Part shown: positions 10,344 through 24,184 of the stretch, piece by piece
Layout: each line of letters begins with the position of its first letter
Position numbering within the stretch: position 1 is the first letter of the stretch
From: Diplosphaera chodatii
Taxonomy: Eukaryota > Chlorophyta > Trebouxiophyceae > Prasiolales > Stichococcaceae
Direction of reading: 5' to 3'
NCBI GenBank assembly: GCA_032358165.1
Contig: JAALGY010000017.1
Location: forward strand, 2,976,001-3,040,000
Length of the DNA: 64,000 nucleotides
The notes under the pieces: generated by a model
Databases searched by the model: none
What the model was told of the DNA's origin: nothing
The model's input: only the letters and a program-made list of their open reading frames with translations
Made by a program: the position numbers and the translations under genes

Positions 10344-13300
10344 CTACTCAACCAGCTCCGCATCGATCGCGGCCAGCGCCGCCGCCTTGTCCCTGCGCCG
10401 GAGCCCCTGGCTGTCCGCCACCAGCGAGACCAGGCTGGCGAGCTGCTGCTTGGTGTACTCCGGGTGCGTCGCCGCCCAGCGCTGCAGGTCCGGCCCCCAG
10501 GGGATGTAAAACGCCTGCGCCACAATGAGCGCATTCCGCGGGTCGTACCGACAAGGAGGTTGCTGTATGCACACTGTCCCTGGGGTGCTGATGTCATGGC
10601 CATAATCTGCACGGCGCATCTTGTGCCAGATATGTCCCACAGACTCCCCGCTGCACCCACCTTCACGTAGGTGTCTGCGATGCGCAGCGCGTCGGCGGCT
10701 GAAACGCCGTGCGGCAGAAGCTCGGCTAGCCCGTTCGTCAGCTGCAGTAATGGGACATCGACACGATAGCGTCATGTGTGTGTGCTATGCCGTCGCCGCC
10801 GATCATGCCAGGCAACAACACAGCGCAGGCTCCGACGCAGGCTTGTACAAACCGCCAGCTGCGACCCGCTGGCAGCCCGCGCAATCCGGCAGCTGGTGCC
10901 TGAGTCTACACGAGTCTCCACCTGTTGGAGGTCTAGGCTCATGCCGGCACGGCCCATTGGGGTGCAGCGCCCCGTGACGGCCGCAAACCCAGCCAGCACG
11001 CCCTCCGCAATTGCCGCGAGCGCGTGCCGCCACAGCTGCAGGAGACCAGGGCGAGTTCTGACTGGCCAGTGTCGTGCTGATGTCTTTTCCACTCGCCAGT
11101 CTGCAGGTTGAACCTTCTGCGACAAAAAAGAATCTTCTGCAAGCGACCTGTGTGCTGCTTCCGGTGTCTCACAAAGGGTTTGACGGCTGCAGCTCACAAA
11201 TGCCGACGCCGCACGGCGCAGCCATGAACTGCATCTCCCCGTCACAGCCAACTGAAGCCAGCACAGGTAAACCCTAAGCCCTGTGAGTCCCACCTGCCGC
11301 CGGTCCGCGTCCTGCAGGCGGCCCGCGGCGTCCAGCTTCGCCCGGAACGCGCGGGCCTGCTGCAGCGCCCGCGGCACCCAGGGCGACGCTGCCGCCGGCG
11401 GCTCCAGCACCGCAAAGGCGCCGCCCGCCACTGCCGTCGGCAGCCACCCCGTAGGTAAATTTGCCCGTGCGCCCGTCCGCCAAATGTGGTCCCGCACATC
11501 ATCTGCACCCCGCAACGTGACTTGCATCCCACAATGTGACTTGCAAACCCCTTCTCGATCCTCTCGTGCAAGCTGATGTGGTACAAGCAGCGCGCCTCGG
11601 CGTCAGGGCAGTGGCTGTGGCTGCGGCCTCGCGTTTCTGTCGGTGACGCAGCAGCGTGCTGCCATGGGACGCCCGTACCAGTCTGCGCTGCCAGCCTGTG
11701 AGCAGGCGAGCAGGACACTTCGGCCGCACCTGCTGCCGCGACCGTCTGGAAGAAGGCGTCTGGCGTGTGGGAGTCCGGAACGCCGCCCGCGCCGTCGGCG
11801 AGGCGCCTGAGGTGGGGTGCCGCGGCGGCAAACTGCGCTGCGACGGTCGCGAGGGTGTCCACCGCCACCTTGCGCTCCTGCAGTGGAGGTTGTAGGGTTT
11901 GAGCTTCAGGGCGGGAACAACAAGGCGAAGCAAAGGAAGTGGAGAAAGGGCGAACAAATGAGGACAGGGTTGCCTTGAGTAGCAGATATGAGCGTCACAG
12001 CGTCAATTCAATGGAAGGCCTGGCAAATTGACTGCACGCAGCCAGCAGCTGAGTGCCAGCTGCTGCTGTGATGCTGACGTCAGGCCGTCGAGAGGAACTG
12101 CGTATGTGACAGGTGACAGGTGTGGTGGGGGTTACACAGGAGCTGTCGCCGCAGGCTACGCTTTCCCGTCCGCAGTGAATGGACCGGTTGATGGACCAAT
12201 CGATGACAAGGCTGCCACCCCGTATACAAAGCCAACGTGCTGCCGGCGCACCTGCATGCCGTACATGTTGCCAGAGTGCCACAGGATGCTGCCGCCCGCG
12301 CCGCGCCGCTGCTGCCGCGCCGCCGCCGCCGCCGCCGCCGCCGCCTCCGCCCCGGGGCCGCCCGCCGCAGGGGGGGCGCCGCTGCCGGCGCTGCTGAGGC
12401 CGGCCAGCGCCCCCGAGGCCGCCCGGCTGCCGAGGTGCTGCCCCGCAGCGGCCAAGCCGACAGCTGCAGGTGGCATCATCACTTCAGCACAGGCATGTGT
12501 CGATGCTTTCGCCTCAGGGTGGGCATCCTTATATGGTGCAATGCATGCCCCATCGACCTTGAAACGTGCCTAGGTGGCGGACCCACATGTCACATCGACT
12601 TGCATAGCACGGCTGATCGAACCACAATGCTGCAAGTGTGAAAAAGGACATGAGCAGAGCTGAGTATCAACCGTCATATTTAGCAGGAAACGCTGGGTAC
12701 TGTTCGTTCACCTGACGGCGGCGGCGGCGGGGGCAGGATGATGGCCCGGTAGGGCGCCAGGCTGCGGTTGGCAATGCGGTTGAGCACCGCGTGCAGCCGC
12801 CTCGGCACCGCATCCGCAGCCGCCCCCTGCATGCGCAGTGCATCATAGTGGGCAATGCACCCCAGCACATGCTGCGCTGGCATGTGTACATGCGACCTTA
12901 GCCCTGCTACAAAATGCGCTTCAGCTTCTGATGAACATGCAGGGTGCAGTATGCGGCAGGGTTTTATATACACCCTAAACCCTACCTCGCCGGGCAGCGG
13001 CAGGGATGGCTGCAGCTGTGGAGTCAAGCCAATCGCGGTGTCCCCCACTAGGTCGGCGAGCGCCACGTCCGAGAACGAGCGGAACACCGCCAGCAGGAAC
13101 AGCTCGAACAGCTGGCAGATGGACAGGTACACCTCCCGCACATCCGCCGCCAGCACCCTGTAGCAGATGCAACGAAGCGATGGTTGCTGATGAGCCTTGC
13201 TGCTGATAGGCAGGCTAGTAGCAGTGGCACTGCTGCTGATGATGATGAGCATACTAAGCAATGGGCAGTAACGCTGGCAAGCCAGCTACACTGGAGTATC

Positions 13301-16300
13301 GTCAGAATAACTCAAGGGTTTCAGCTCACCCGGCGAGCGCTGCATAGTCGGCCAGCCAGCCCAGCAGCTTGAGCGAGGCGTTGGTGACGACCGCCGGCTG
13401 CCCGCTGCCGCCTGCGCTGTGCTGCTCAGCCGCCGCTGCAGTGTAAGCCGGCAGCCCGTCTCTATGGCTGCCCTGTGCCGGCTGCCGCTGCTGCTGCCGC
13501 TGCTGAGGTGCTGCGCCACCTGCAAGTGTCGAGTCCAATGCCCTCAGCCCATGATATTGCAGCAGTGTGTCAGTTGACACTGCTACACTCCCATGCAGCT
13601 GCTTGCTTCACTGACACACGCCGGGTGCATAGTACCATCAACCCGATGGTCCTAAGTGCATGCACTCGACAATGTGAGGTCGAGGGTTTCCACACACCTT
13701 GCCCTGATCGCCAGGGGTTGCCAACGGCCGCCCAGTGTGCAAAGTCCTGTCCGCCAGCCGGAATATCTGCTGCAGGGCCGCTTGCAGCGGCAAATGCCCG
13801 CGGCATTGACGGCACCCTGCAGCACGAAAACCGAGTTTCGATGCTTGGTTCCTGAAGCAGCTGCCCACTATGTCATGAGTCCAAATGCGGATGACCAGGG
13901 CCTTGCTTGCCCAGCTGCGCAAGAACAGCGTTGCATATATGGGCCTAGGTTCGGTGATCTAAAGCGCGGAGGTAGCAGGGGCTCACTGCTCTGCTGGCAC
14001 GGGCAGCGGCGTCCACAGCTCGGCGTCCAGCAGGCTGACCAGCGTGCTGATGTTGGCGGAGTGGTGCGCTGGGAAGAACCGCCCGCAGGCGCGCTGCAGG
14101 CGAGCAGGGGGTATACAGTCATATGGATACAGTCAGCAGGCTTGCAGAGACGATACACAGTGATGTCTAGCGGTGTGAGAGAAATTGGAATGGAAGCTGG
14201 TAAGGCGCATGGCAGAACAAAAAGCGGAGACCACACGAAGGTTCACCTGCAGGCTGGCGCGCAGGTCTGCTGCAGGGCCGCCCGAGAAGGCCTCGCCCGC
14301 CTGCAGCAGCGTCTGCGTCCACTCCATGACCTGTGTGGTGAGTGACATGCATGGAAGCTGTGCCTGACATTGTCATGGGGCTGCAGGAACATGCTCTGAC
14401 CTGCTGAGAGCAGCCACAAAGCAGGCAGAACTAGTGACCAGGATATTGTATACACTCAGGTTGCACAGGCACTTGTAGCGGCTCGCAGAACACCAGCAGC
14501 AGCACGGCAACCTGGTGTTTCTCTGTAACCCAAACCCTTCCAACTGCAGGCACGCTTCACTCCCACGACCCCACGACTGACCTGCACGAAGTGCTCGCCG
14601 GCGAACGCTGCGGGGGCCGACAGCAGCACGCCCACCCGCTGCGCCACGTCCTCCCACAGCGCCGCGCGGCCCGCAGTCAGATCCCCGCGGAGCCCCTGTA
14701 GCAGGAAGTGCACACACATCAACTCGGCTGCAGTGCTGGACCCGATCGTGCCTCTGCTCTGGTCAGCTTCAGGCCGAGCCCACAGGTAGTAGAGGAATTC
14801 TAGCCGAACTGCATTGCCAGATGTGCATCTGGAGTAGGAGGCAGTCCAGCTCACCTCCAGCATCGCGGCCCAGGACTCCTCAGCAGCGAGCCGCGCCGCC
14901 GCGTCGTCGTCGCCAGCGCCAAAGCGCAGCAGCACCGGCGCCGCATCAGAGGCGTCGCGGGCCACATCGACTGGGCTGTCCTGCGCCTCGGCTGCTGCGA
15001 CTGGTGCTGCGGCGCCCGAGGCGCTGTCTGCGTCGCTGCTGTCTGCCTGGCTGCCTGCTGAGGCCGCTGCTGTGCCGGCTGCTGGGGGCTGCACAGCCCC
15101 TGAGACGGCTGGCTCGGTAGCGCTGCCAGCCTCGGCCGCACTGTGTGCCTGAGGACTGGCATCACCAGCACCGCCAACATGGGGACCGGTGGCAAGGGAC
15201 GCCAGAGTATCCATTTCGCCACTGGCCTCAGAGGCTGCAGCAGTACTGCTGACCTCTGGCTGCGCTGGTGTGGCAACGTCATCTGCCTCGCTCGTTTCGG
15301 CAAAGGGCTGGCGCCTGCTGCCGCCGGCCCTACTGCTGTCGGCGCGGCTGAGGCGGACGTCCATTGGCGGCGGTGTGCCGGGCCCCGCGTCGGCGATCTC
15401 CTCGCCCCGCTGCCTGTCCTTGACCTCCTGCGCAGGTGTAATGAGGGCGTTAAACCCTCGGCGCCCTGCTCTGCATGCACCCTGCTCTGGTCACCAGCGC
15501 AGCTGAGATGTGCCATGCTGCACTCTGCCGGCCTCACCCTGCCTGATAACCACTTGCGGCCTGCTGTCAAAACTTGGGACCCTGGCTTAAGAGCCGAAGC
15601 CCCATCAGAAGGTACTGCAGGCCGGGGCCAGGGCGCACCCTGTAGCGTAAACAGGCCTCACCTGGTCCAGGGCGGCGGCCCGGGCGGCCGTGGCCCGCAG
15701 CTGCGCCGACAGCCAGGCGCGCATGCGGTGGTGCGCGGCCATCACGTCCCACAGCACCATGAGCACCTGCGCACGCACATTCCGCCCCGCTGAAGGCTTC
15801 CGGTCATGCTTGCACGGCAGCTCACGACTCGCCTGGGGCACATTGTCTTGGGTGGATGCCGGTCCAGCGTGAGCAACGCCTGGTTTGCTGGTTCCCATAC
15901 AATTAGGACAGCTGCAGCACATATATGACATGCGCAACAAACAAAAGCTTTCAGAGGGCAGACTGTGACGATGACGCAGTGAAAGGTCGCGCTGTCACCC
16001 TGGAGAGGCAGCTGCGGTAGGCGTCCGAGGGTATGAGGCGCACGCCCTCCTGCAGGCCCGCGATCTGCTGCACCGGCACCTGCAGCCCCTGCCTCGCCAG
16101 CACCACGCCGCGCACCACCTGCGAGCCACGTCGAGCGCGCGGCTCAGGGTCTAGGTGGCGGTTCACACAAGCGCCGGCCGAGTGCTGACGCCGAGAGCTG
16201 CTGCTGCTTGGGCGGGCGCGCCACATCATGGGACAGCACGGCACACCACCATGTCCAAACACCAGCAGCAGGCACCTTGCACACAGAGCCATTGCAGCAC

Positions 16301-18325
16301 AGGTGGTGCAGCTGTATCCGGTGTGCGAGCGCCCTTGCGGGGGTGGCCAACCTTCACTGTGGCGGCGGTGGCGGCGGCGACAAATGCAGCGCCCACTTCC
16401 GGCCCCAGCGCCTCTCCGCTGGAGAGCGCATGGTACCCCTCCAGCACCTTTGGGCACCCCGAGACAGTCCTTGAAACCTTATGCCGAAATCCAATGGTCA
16501 CTTGTGATGCCGTGCTGCAGCTGAGGTACACGCCCACGCAAAGTGGCATGAGCACAGGCGGGCAGCAGATGCAGCGGCACACACGCAGTGCATCAGATAG
16601 TGGGCATCAGTGGGCAGCCCGCATGCCACCCACCCGCATGAAGTGCTGCCCGCCGAAGTCGGTGCACACGGCCTGCAGCGCGGACGCGAGCTGCACCGCG
16701 GTGTCTGCCGCCAGCTCGTCGATCGACGCCGCCATGCCGTCGGCGACCGCCAAACCCTGGACGGCGTCCAGCGTGGCGGCCGCCGCGCCGCAGCGCGACA
16801 GCGCCTCCGCGTACTCCCCGTCCGCCTGCGCCTCCCTGCAGCACATAGCGGGCCTGCAACTCAGGCTTCTGCAAGGTGATGCCAGGTCCTAGGGGACAGA
16901 TGCTGTCAGGCGATGACAGGCCCCTGTCTCCAGCAAGTGAGCCGCCCCAGGCCCAGGCCGTGTGTCTGAGCACCGCTGGCATTGCAAGGCTGCCAGACAC
17001 TCAAGGAATGGCACTACAACCATTGCACTGTGCTGCCACATAGCTGGACTGGTCTATGGCAATCACTGCTTTCATCGAGCCCGGCACTGCACGCACATGA
17101 TGGAGGCGCGGGCGGCGGCGGCGGCCGACAGCCCCTGCAGCAGCTGCGCCATGGCGTCCAGGCCAGACCGCCGTCGCCAGGCGCCCGCCACCGCGAGCCC
17201 CGCCGCAGCCTCCGCCGCCTGCCACGCCAGCGCCGCGCGCAGGTCCTTCACCGTGAAGTAGGCGTCCTGCGGCAGCACATCTGAGAGCCTTCAGACCATG
17301 GTCTTGGCTGAGGCGCTCACGTGCGCCCCTGTGGCCAACGCCCCGAGCTCCCACCCCAGGCGCCTTCCAGCCTAGTCAGCGCCCCGCGATCCGGGGAGAC
17401 AATGACGTTTGGTTCAGACGGTGCGGAAGCTTCCAGCATGGCCTTGCGAGCTGCTGCAGCAGGAACGGTGCTGCGGGTGATGCAGCCAACCACTGCAGTG
17501 CGAGTCACCTCAATGTCGCCCTGGATGACGGTGACGTCCTGCAGCCCGTCCACGAAGCGGTCCCAGTTGCGCAGCACATTGCCCGACAGCTTCTCGTTCA
17601 CTTTCTGCAGCATGTGGCAGAGCGTCTATCAAGGCTCCGAAAGCAGGTGGGGACCTCATGACTTGGTGCGGTTATGCCAACCTGTTGCATGGTGCAAACA
17701 GACAGAAGCGTGTCCGCAGCATTTGTGTGCAAGCTGGTCATGCTTGCTCTGGGTCTGACTGATCCTCATGGCAAATCAAATGTCTGCAACAGCAACGACA
17801 ACACACGGCTGCAGAGGCCCGTCGATTCAGCGGCGCCTTTGGCGGCATCTGCACAAACATTTTGTCACCCTCACCTCGAGCACCCAGGAGCGGCGGTCGA
17901 CGATCGCGTCCAGCGTGGCGGAGTCGAAGCCCGGCGGCAGCCGCGCCAGCTCGGCGGCGACGCTGTCGAAGCCCTCCTGCAGGTAGTCATCCCCGATCTC
18001 CCGCAGCGCGGCGGACTGCTCCTCCTCCCGCTGCGCCTGGGACCTGAATATGATGGGCCTTCAGATGGGTCTGCAGGCTGTTGGATTCCAGCGCTGCTGC
18101 ACGAAGTGGCGCTCAGGCGATGGTGCGGATGCGCAATCTCTTGCTACAGCTCCGCATGATGCTGCAGCCCCGAGGTAGTCGGAGTGAAATGTTCAAGAGG
18201 TGAGGCGCCTGCCTGGGCGAGAGCGACAGCATGCGCTCCGAGATGACGTCATGGCGGGCCGCCTTGAGGTGCTGCAGGTCCGGCGGCTCCGGGCGCCTCG
18301 GCTTGCGCAGGTGCATCAGCATCAC
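10344..18325 (-). CDS. VPS50: VPS50/syndetin, EARP tethering complex subunit
   Basis: Twenty-two exons, all phases closing, give 1159 residues: 18213-18325, 17875-18043, 17509-17604, 17097-17266, 16634-16835, 16352-16447, 15999-16118, 15662-15766, 14855-15427, 14582-14695, 14247-14330, 13987-14093, 13698-13816, 13330-13519, 12986-13157, 12712-12826, 12252-12463, 11730-11877, 11294-11502, 10922-11035, 10661-10741, 10344-10514. Near the start are DDYLQEGFDSVAAELARLP and KVNEKLSGNVLRNWDRFVDG, the Vps54/Vps50 N-terminal signature. Later come NMYGMQERKVAVDTL, CTPMGRAGMSLDLQQ and the C-terminal DLQRWAATHPEYTKQQLASL, which lines up with the animal VPS50 end. VPS50 replaces VPS54 in the GARP-like EARP complex that tethers vesicles for endosomal recycling. 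Exon 9 (residues 358-548) is an acidic, Ala/Ser-rich insert. Intron 1 is GC-AG. The family's usual length is about 960. Confidence 0.93.
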
Positions 18326-20395
18326 GGAGCGCCGCCGCCGCTGCTGCCGCTGTCGTCCGGGTGCCGCTCCGGCATCAGCGGGTGGTCAGCGTCCGATGAC
18401 CACCAGGCGGCTGCAGGAGGCTGTGGCTGTGGCTGTGTGTCACACTAGCCCGTTGGGCGCCGCAGTGTGTTTCAGGTGTACCCTGCTGGGTCGCACCATA
18501 AAGCCTTCTGGCCCAGTGCGGCTGCGCGTGCGAGTTGAACTGCTGTGTCACAGGGGTGACCGGCAGCAGCGTTGTCAGCTGAGCCCCTCACGCCGTCCTC
18601 TTATGGCCGGCTCCAGTAACGCAGCGACCGGCTGAGCACCTGACCTCGCTAAGGCCCGAAAAATAAGGTGCAAGAGCCTTGAAGTAATCTCAGCTCAAGC
18701 AACAGGCGCTTGCCCGTCGCACTGCGTGCGTGACAACCTCAAAAGGCGACCTGGATCAAGATCATGTAGTGGGCAAGGCTGCTACAAGTACCAAGACCCA
18801 CAAAGGGCCGCTAAACCACGAAGATGTCAGCACTGTTTTTACATTGCATCGTTCATATGCTCGCGCTACAGCACTGTAGATGAACGACACCGTGTTTGAG
18901 GGCTGACTGTTTCCCTTTTTAATAAATCTTTACGAGTGGCAGGCTTGCAGCTCCCAGAACAGAGGTGACCATGTGGAGTCAGCATTAGCCAATGCAAGCC
19001 TGGCACTTGGTTGGCAGTGTGTGATCCTGGCTCGCTGCGCACATTGAGGTTTTCGCTATTGGGTGACAACTGCAAGGATATTCTGCTGCGCGCCCGGAGC
19101 AGGCCTTCACAGAGGTTGCGGCCAACATGCGCAGCCGCACACCAGGCCCGTTTGGCACAGGTTGGAGAGATGATCGACAGCATTTGCTGATTGCATGGCA
19201 TTTGCACCCGCAATATGGATCAGCCGACAAGCCACACAGAGCGTGCGACAAGCAACAGGAGCTGCAATGCTCGTGACAACCACATGCTGCATGCTTGCGC
19301 TGCTCTGTTGGATTTGGGCACACGACGCACCGGTAGCGTGTTGACTCGTGGTCGCTATCTGAGTGGTCGGTCATTGAGGACTTGCATACTATACGCAGGT
19401 GAAATCATGGTCTGTTACAGCGCATACTCTGATCCAGCAGCATGCCGGGGCCAGTCGTCAGACGCAGCATGTGCACTGCCGCCGCAGCAACGGACACACG
19501 GACACGACGCCACTGCAGACAACATCAACACAGTGAATGAGGTACGTGCCTCAGCAGCAGATCTTAGACAGTCATGTAGCAGCAAGATTATCGGGGGATG
19601 ACATGCAGATGCTCGCCTGTGACCTCAGTGGCCGTTCGAGAGCAGGTTGGAGGCTCGTGCACCCTGCAGCAAGCCTGGCCGTAATCCGGATGTGCCAGTT
19701 AGCTGTCGCTGCTGCAGTGCTGCTGGCTCCCAGCGGAGCACGGAGCCACACGATGCACACAGCCGAAAAAGCTACAGCATGCTGTCGCATCCATCAACGG
19801 TGTGGGGCCCAGGATAGCACACGCATCTGCTGCAAGTGATTGTATACAACGTCCTGCATATCGTGCGCTCTAGCATGCTGCAACAGTAGGCAATTACTGG
19901 GTTTTCCAGCACCCTGCATGCTTGTCGCGAAGCTGCACAGCACAACCATAGCGCTGCACATGCACCGGCAGGTTGCACGGCAGGCCTATGACCCGCCATA
20001 CCCGCCCGATGCAGCACTTGACATGTGCTGCATGCAGCGCAGCAGCTGTGTGCCGAGAACGGAGCGAATCTGGTGCCCGCAGGCATCGGCGCCTGCAGCA
20101 GCGCAGGTCACTCAGTTGCAGCCCAGCGAGCAGCTGGCGCAGCCGGTGGCGCAGCATGAAGAGCTTCCACCTGTTCCGACACGAAGCCTGAATCTATGGC
20201 CAGGTCTGTACGGGGTGCCTGCATCGCACCAGGAGCTGTGCACGTGTGGACAGTGTCCACGTGTCTGTGTGCAGCATGTCCCGTGACCTGCGAACGCACA
20301 TTCCCGTCCCCACAGTCGCACAGACTTGCGTGCAACAGGAAAGCGGGCGGCTGCACCATTTGTAGATTGAACCCCTGTCCCACACGCCTGCAGCC
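18326..20395. other. Intergenic, divergent promoters of VPS50 and germin-like gene A
   Basis: This 2.07-kb gap separates two divergent genes. Open frames here are short and unconvincing, including a Cys-rich minus-strand frame at 18985-19374. No tRNA or repeat array was recognised. It should hold both promoters and leader sequences. Confidence 0.4.
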
Positions 20396-22192
20396 ATGGC
20401 GATTCGCGGACTGAACCTCCTGCTGGCCGTCACCGTCTGCCTGGCAGGCCTTTCGGGAGCTCTCGGGCAGGCTGCCCCCAAGCCGGTGGATGCCCTGACC
20501 AACGTCACGTCCACCTACAACAGCTCGGCATACTTGTGAGTTTGCCGTAACCTGCTGTGACTGGCGCTGCGCTGTGGCAGACTGTGAAGGCCGGGTCGGA
20601 TGCCAGGAGTGATTAGTTCGGCTCATGGGCGATGCTGTTGCGATGCAGCGCGCGACGCTTGCCACAGCTGCCTGAGTGTCTGCATTCTACGCTGTGCCAC
20701 GAGGCTTACCGCTGCACGGAAACGCTCCGCGCGTGCATCGCCTGAGACTGCAGGGATAGAGCGACACGACCTTGGCTGAACCTACCACGGCGACCAACGT
20801 CCTTCAGCGATGCAGTTTCATCCTTTCGCAGGTTCAACTACGTATTCCCGCCTAAGGGCAGCAACACCACCGTCGCGGACACCTCCGCAGCCTTCGTCGG
20901 TGCGCGATATTCGAACACACTGGCCGACTGTGCAAACCTGTGAGATGAACTGGGTTATGCTCCCTGGCTCATAGCAGTGCAGTTATGGTGCTTTGCTTGC
21001 TTAGGCTATCTCTGTGCTGCACATGCGCATCTTGTTTTTCTGTGTTGGGCCTCTTCTCGATGGCCAGATCGGTCCAGCTCGTCACCAGAAGAAATTGACA
21101 GCTGGAATCCACCTGTCATTTCCTCCTTCCCTGTGTCACAGATAGATTTCGGCGATCTGAGGATGCGTATCCATCTGCGATATGTTGCTTCCTGCCCTGC
21201 CCTGCCTCCTGTAACGCCAATGCTGACCCTGCATACAGGCACCGGCCTCCTCGGCCGCCTCTTCACCATGCCGCCCTGCTTCTCGTGCGCCTTTGACCCG
21301 CTGGCTGCCTGTGTGGCTGCCTTATGTCCCTGCCATGTGCCTGGTGTCGGCGGGCACAGCCGCGCTGCACAGCTGCGCAGCAGTGCATTCCACGTGCAGC
21401 GGCGGCGCACTCAGCTGCTGACCGGCCGACTGCTGGGCGGCATCGCCAGCTAGGAGCCCAGCAGGCAGCCGCTTGCTGCAGAGGGTCTGCTGTGTCCCAC
21501 CAATGCGGCTGGCAGCCATGCCGCCCCGCTTGAAACACACCGATGGCACCGCCCGGCGGCACAGCTTGCCCAGGGGGCCAGCCTGGCACTGTGCAACCTG
21601 GTCTGGCAACGAAGCCTGAACTCTGGCCATCCTTTACCAGAGTTGTCACCTGCGCTGCAGGGGCACTGTCCCGCACTTCCACCCCAACAGCGCAGGTCAG
21701 AGCCTGACCGCATCCTACCTCATGCAATCCCAGCGCAGAGCACCGCCCCTCCGCTCCCTGCCTGCTGTGCTGCTGCGCACATGATCAGCGTGGCTGCACC
21801 AAGCCATCGTGCGGACGCATCAGACGGCAGGAGATCGCAGACATGAAGCCCTGGTGTGCTTGTGCTGTGCAGAGAAGTTCATCGGCGTCCAGGGCAAGCC
21901 GATCGTGTACGTCTACAACGGCGGCATTCTGGTGCGCCTCTCGTCGGCACCTGTGCAGTCTGATGTCTCGTGAGTAGGGCTGCGTACATGTAGAGGACGT
22001 GGCATTTGGGTGGTGCTGCGGCAACTCGGCTTCCGGAGCAGCAGCTGCTGAAAGCACCAGAAGGAGGCAGCAGCTGGGCGCTGACGTCAGACAGCGACTG
22101 CATGTCAGGGTGCTGGTGGCAGAGCCCAGGGCCGGCTTTCCTTTACACTGCGATCTGAGGCAGCTCTCACAAAGGTCGCCGGGCTGCAGCAG

Positions 22193-22226
<34 letters not shown>

Positions 22227-23563
22227 TGCAGCCGCATCTCACCTTTGCGAGCTCAGCAAAGGCGAACGGCAGTCGGGTCGCTCCATTTCCCGCAGGTCAA
22301 GAACACGCTCAACCCCAACTCGAGGAGCGTCAAGACGCACATCGCACCCCGTAACAACCGTGAGCAGATGTTTTCTCAGGCGCATGCCTGCGATGCCACT
22401 TTCTTCACAATCTGTCTGCCCCTTGGCCTGCAGACTATGCTGTTGACCTGGCAGCAGCAATGCTGCGGCAGGCGTCAGCGCTGATACCAGTGCGCCAGCC
22501 TAATGAAGCGATGCGTGCTCCTGCGTGCAGTCCACTGGTTCGTGAACGACGGCTGCGAGCAGGCAGCCATCCTGTCCATCCTGAACCCCGGGCCCGGCGG
22601 CGGCCCCGGCTTCTTCGTACGTCCCCTGGCCCTCCCTGTAGTACTGCATGCATCAGCACCTTGGGCGCCGTGCCTACACTCGTGCCTGATCACACCAGCT
22701 CTGCAACGCTGGCGCGAAGACTGCTGGCAGCGTGTGGCTTGCATAACACCATGAGACCGGCTGCTGCATGCGACCATCTCCCTGGCCTGCCTGCAGGGCT
22801 ACTTCAACCCCCCGCAGCCGTTCACTGACCTGACGGTGACAGCAACGGATGTGGCCAACCTGGTGCGCTGCTTGTGCCTGCATGGGGTCCATCACTAATG
22901 GTCTGCTTCCACGCATGCAGCCTAACCACCATGCTCAGTCTCCATGATCGCAGAGCATGCACATGGTAGCCGCCTTGTTGCGCGTCCTTACACCCTAAAC
23001 CCTAAAGCCACTGCGCAGCCGCTCACCACACTGGGTGCTGCCCTGCAGATCGCGACCACGAACGCCACTGCGACCGGCGCCCCAGGCGCCTTCGCGCTGA
23101 CCTCCAAGTGAGCGTCCCTGCTGCCGCCACATGACACACTGTTGTCACCAGAGCCCTTGCAGCGCTGTCAGATGGACAGCGGGTCTGTGTCACATGAACT
23201 TCTGGCATGGCGCTGCAGCTGTCAGGTGATCGAATGTTGCTTGCCGTTGGATGCGGGGTAACTGTTTCGGGAATTTCCTGCAGCTGCGCAAGGCGGTGCT
23301 CCAGGAAGCGCGGCGGCCACGGCGGCTACAACGGCGGGGTGAGCGCAGCCACTTGCATCCTGCTTCCTGCTTCCTGCACAGCGTCCCTCCCTGCTGCAGC
23401 ACCGACCGCGCTGGCTTGGCCGTGCTGAGGCCGATACCACCCGTGCCTGCTGATGATACTACCGATGCGACATGCTGTTGCCCACTGCTGATGCTGGTGC
23501 TGGTGCTGCGTGATCAACACTCGCCACATCTGTTTTGGGCCCTGGCTGCAGTACGATGACTAG
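20396..23563 (+). CDS. Germin-like cupin A, secreted
   Basis: Eleven exons: 20396-20535, 20832-20899, 21239-21284, 21661-21695, 21873-21931, 22296-22359, 22531-22616, 22797-22862, 23049-23107, 23284-23338, 23552-23563; 229 residues, phases closed. A signal peptide (LLLAVTVCLAGLSGALG) is followed by one cupin. Motif 1 is VPHFHPNSAEKFIGVQG (ligands H90, H92, E97) and motif 2 is PRNNLHWFVN (H139). The family binds Mn in a beta-barrel in the cell wall; some germins are oxalate oxidases or superoxide dismutases. One cysteine lies before motif 1, one after motif 2, and two in the tail (CARRCSRKR). The tail is basic, then Gly-rich, ending YDD on a 12-base last exon. Compared with genes D-F an extra intron splits motif 1 just before the Glu ligand. 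The enzymatic activity is unknown. Confidence 0.88.
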
Positions 23564-24184
23564 ACGACGACGAGTAGGAGGCGGCGACGCTCCAGCACGG
23601 GGCCTGGCCGCAGCACGGAAGCACACCGATAGCAGTGCCAAGCAACGGCCAACGTGAACTGACATGCTGACTGATCCATGCACTACTGCTGCTGGTAGAC
23701 GTGTCACACACTCAGGACACGGCAGGCCTGAAAGATTTGTTTGCAGCGCCTGTCTGTTCGTTGCGACATACACCTCATGGTCTGTCAACTATGTAATATA
23801 CAGGCATCTGCTGTTCCTGCTGTTGCACGCATGAGCCCTCACTCTGATTCATTTTGCTAGCTGTCCGCACACACCGCCGGCTCGCTGCAGCCAGCGGGTA
23901 GTTGCTCTTGCTACGTTGGTGCAGAGTCAGGCAAGGTCCTGCCTCGCTTTATGGCCTCATGCAGCCTGCGGCTCTGGTGAGATCGCAGTTGCTCTTTGTG
24001 GCCGCTGGTGAGTCGGATAGAGGCCCCCAAACCTCGCGTCATGCTGTCTGACAACGTGATCTGGCATGGCCTTTAAGAGCTCACATCCGCGCGGACTCGC
24101 TCCATTATCCAGTCTCCGCCGCACATCCTCCATTTCTTTCATCAATCAGGCCATCCCTGGCCTGCACTTGCAATCATCGCAGCA
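23564..24184. other. Intergenic spacer A-B
   Basis: This 621-base spacer holds the 3' flank of gene A and the promoter side of gene B. No open frame resembling the array was found, and no further feature could be supported. Confidence 0.4.

Noticed and set aside
18985..19374. Cys/His-rich minus-strand frame that looks like a zinc-finger protein
   Set aside because: Cys spacing is irregular, there is no typical exon composition, and no splice partners were found. It is probably chance in GC-rich intergenic DNA.
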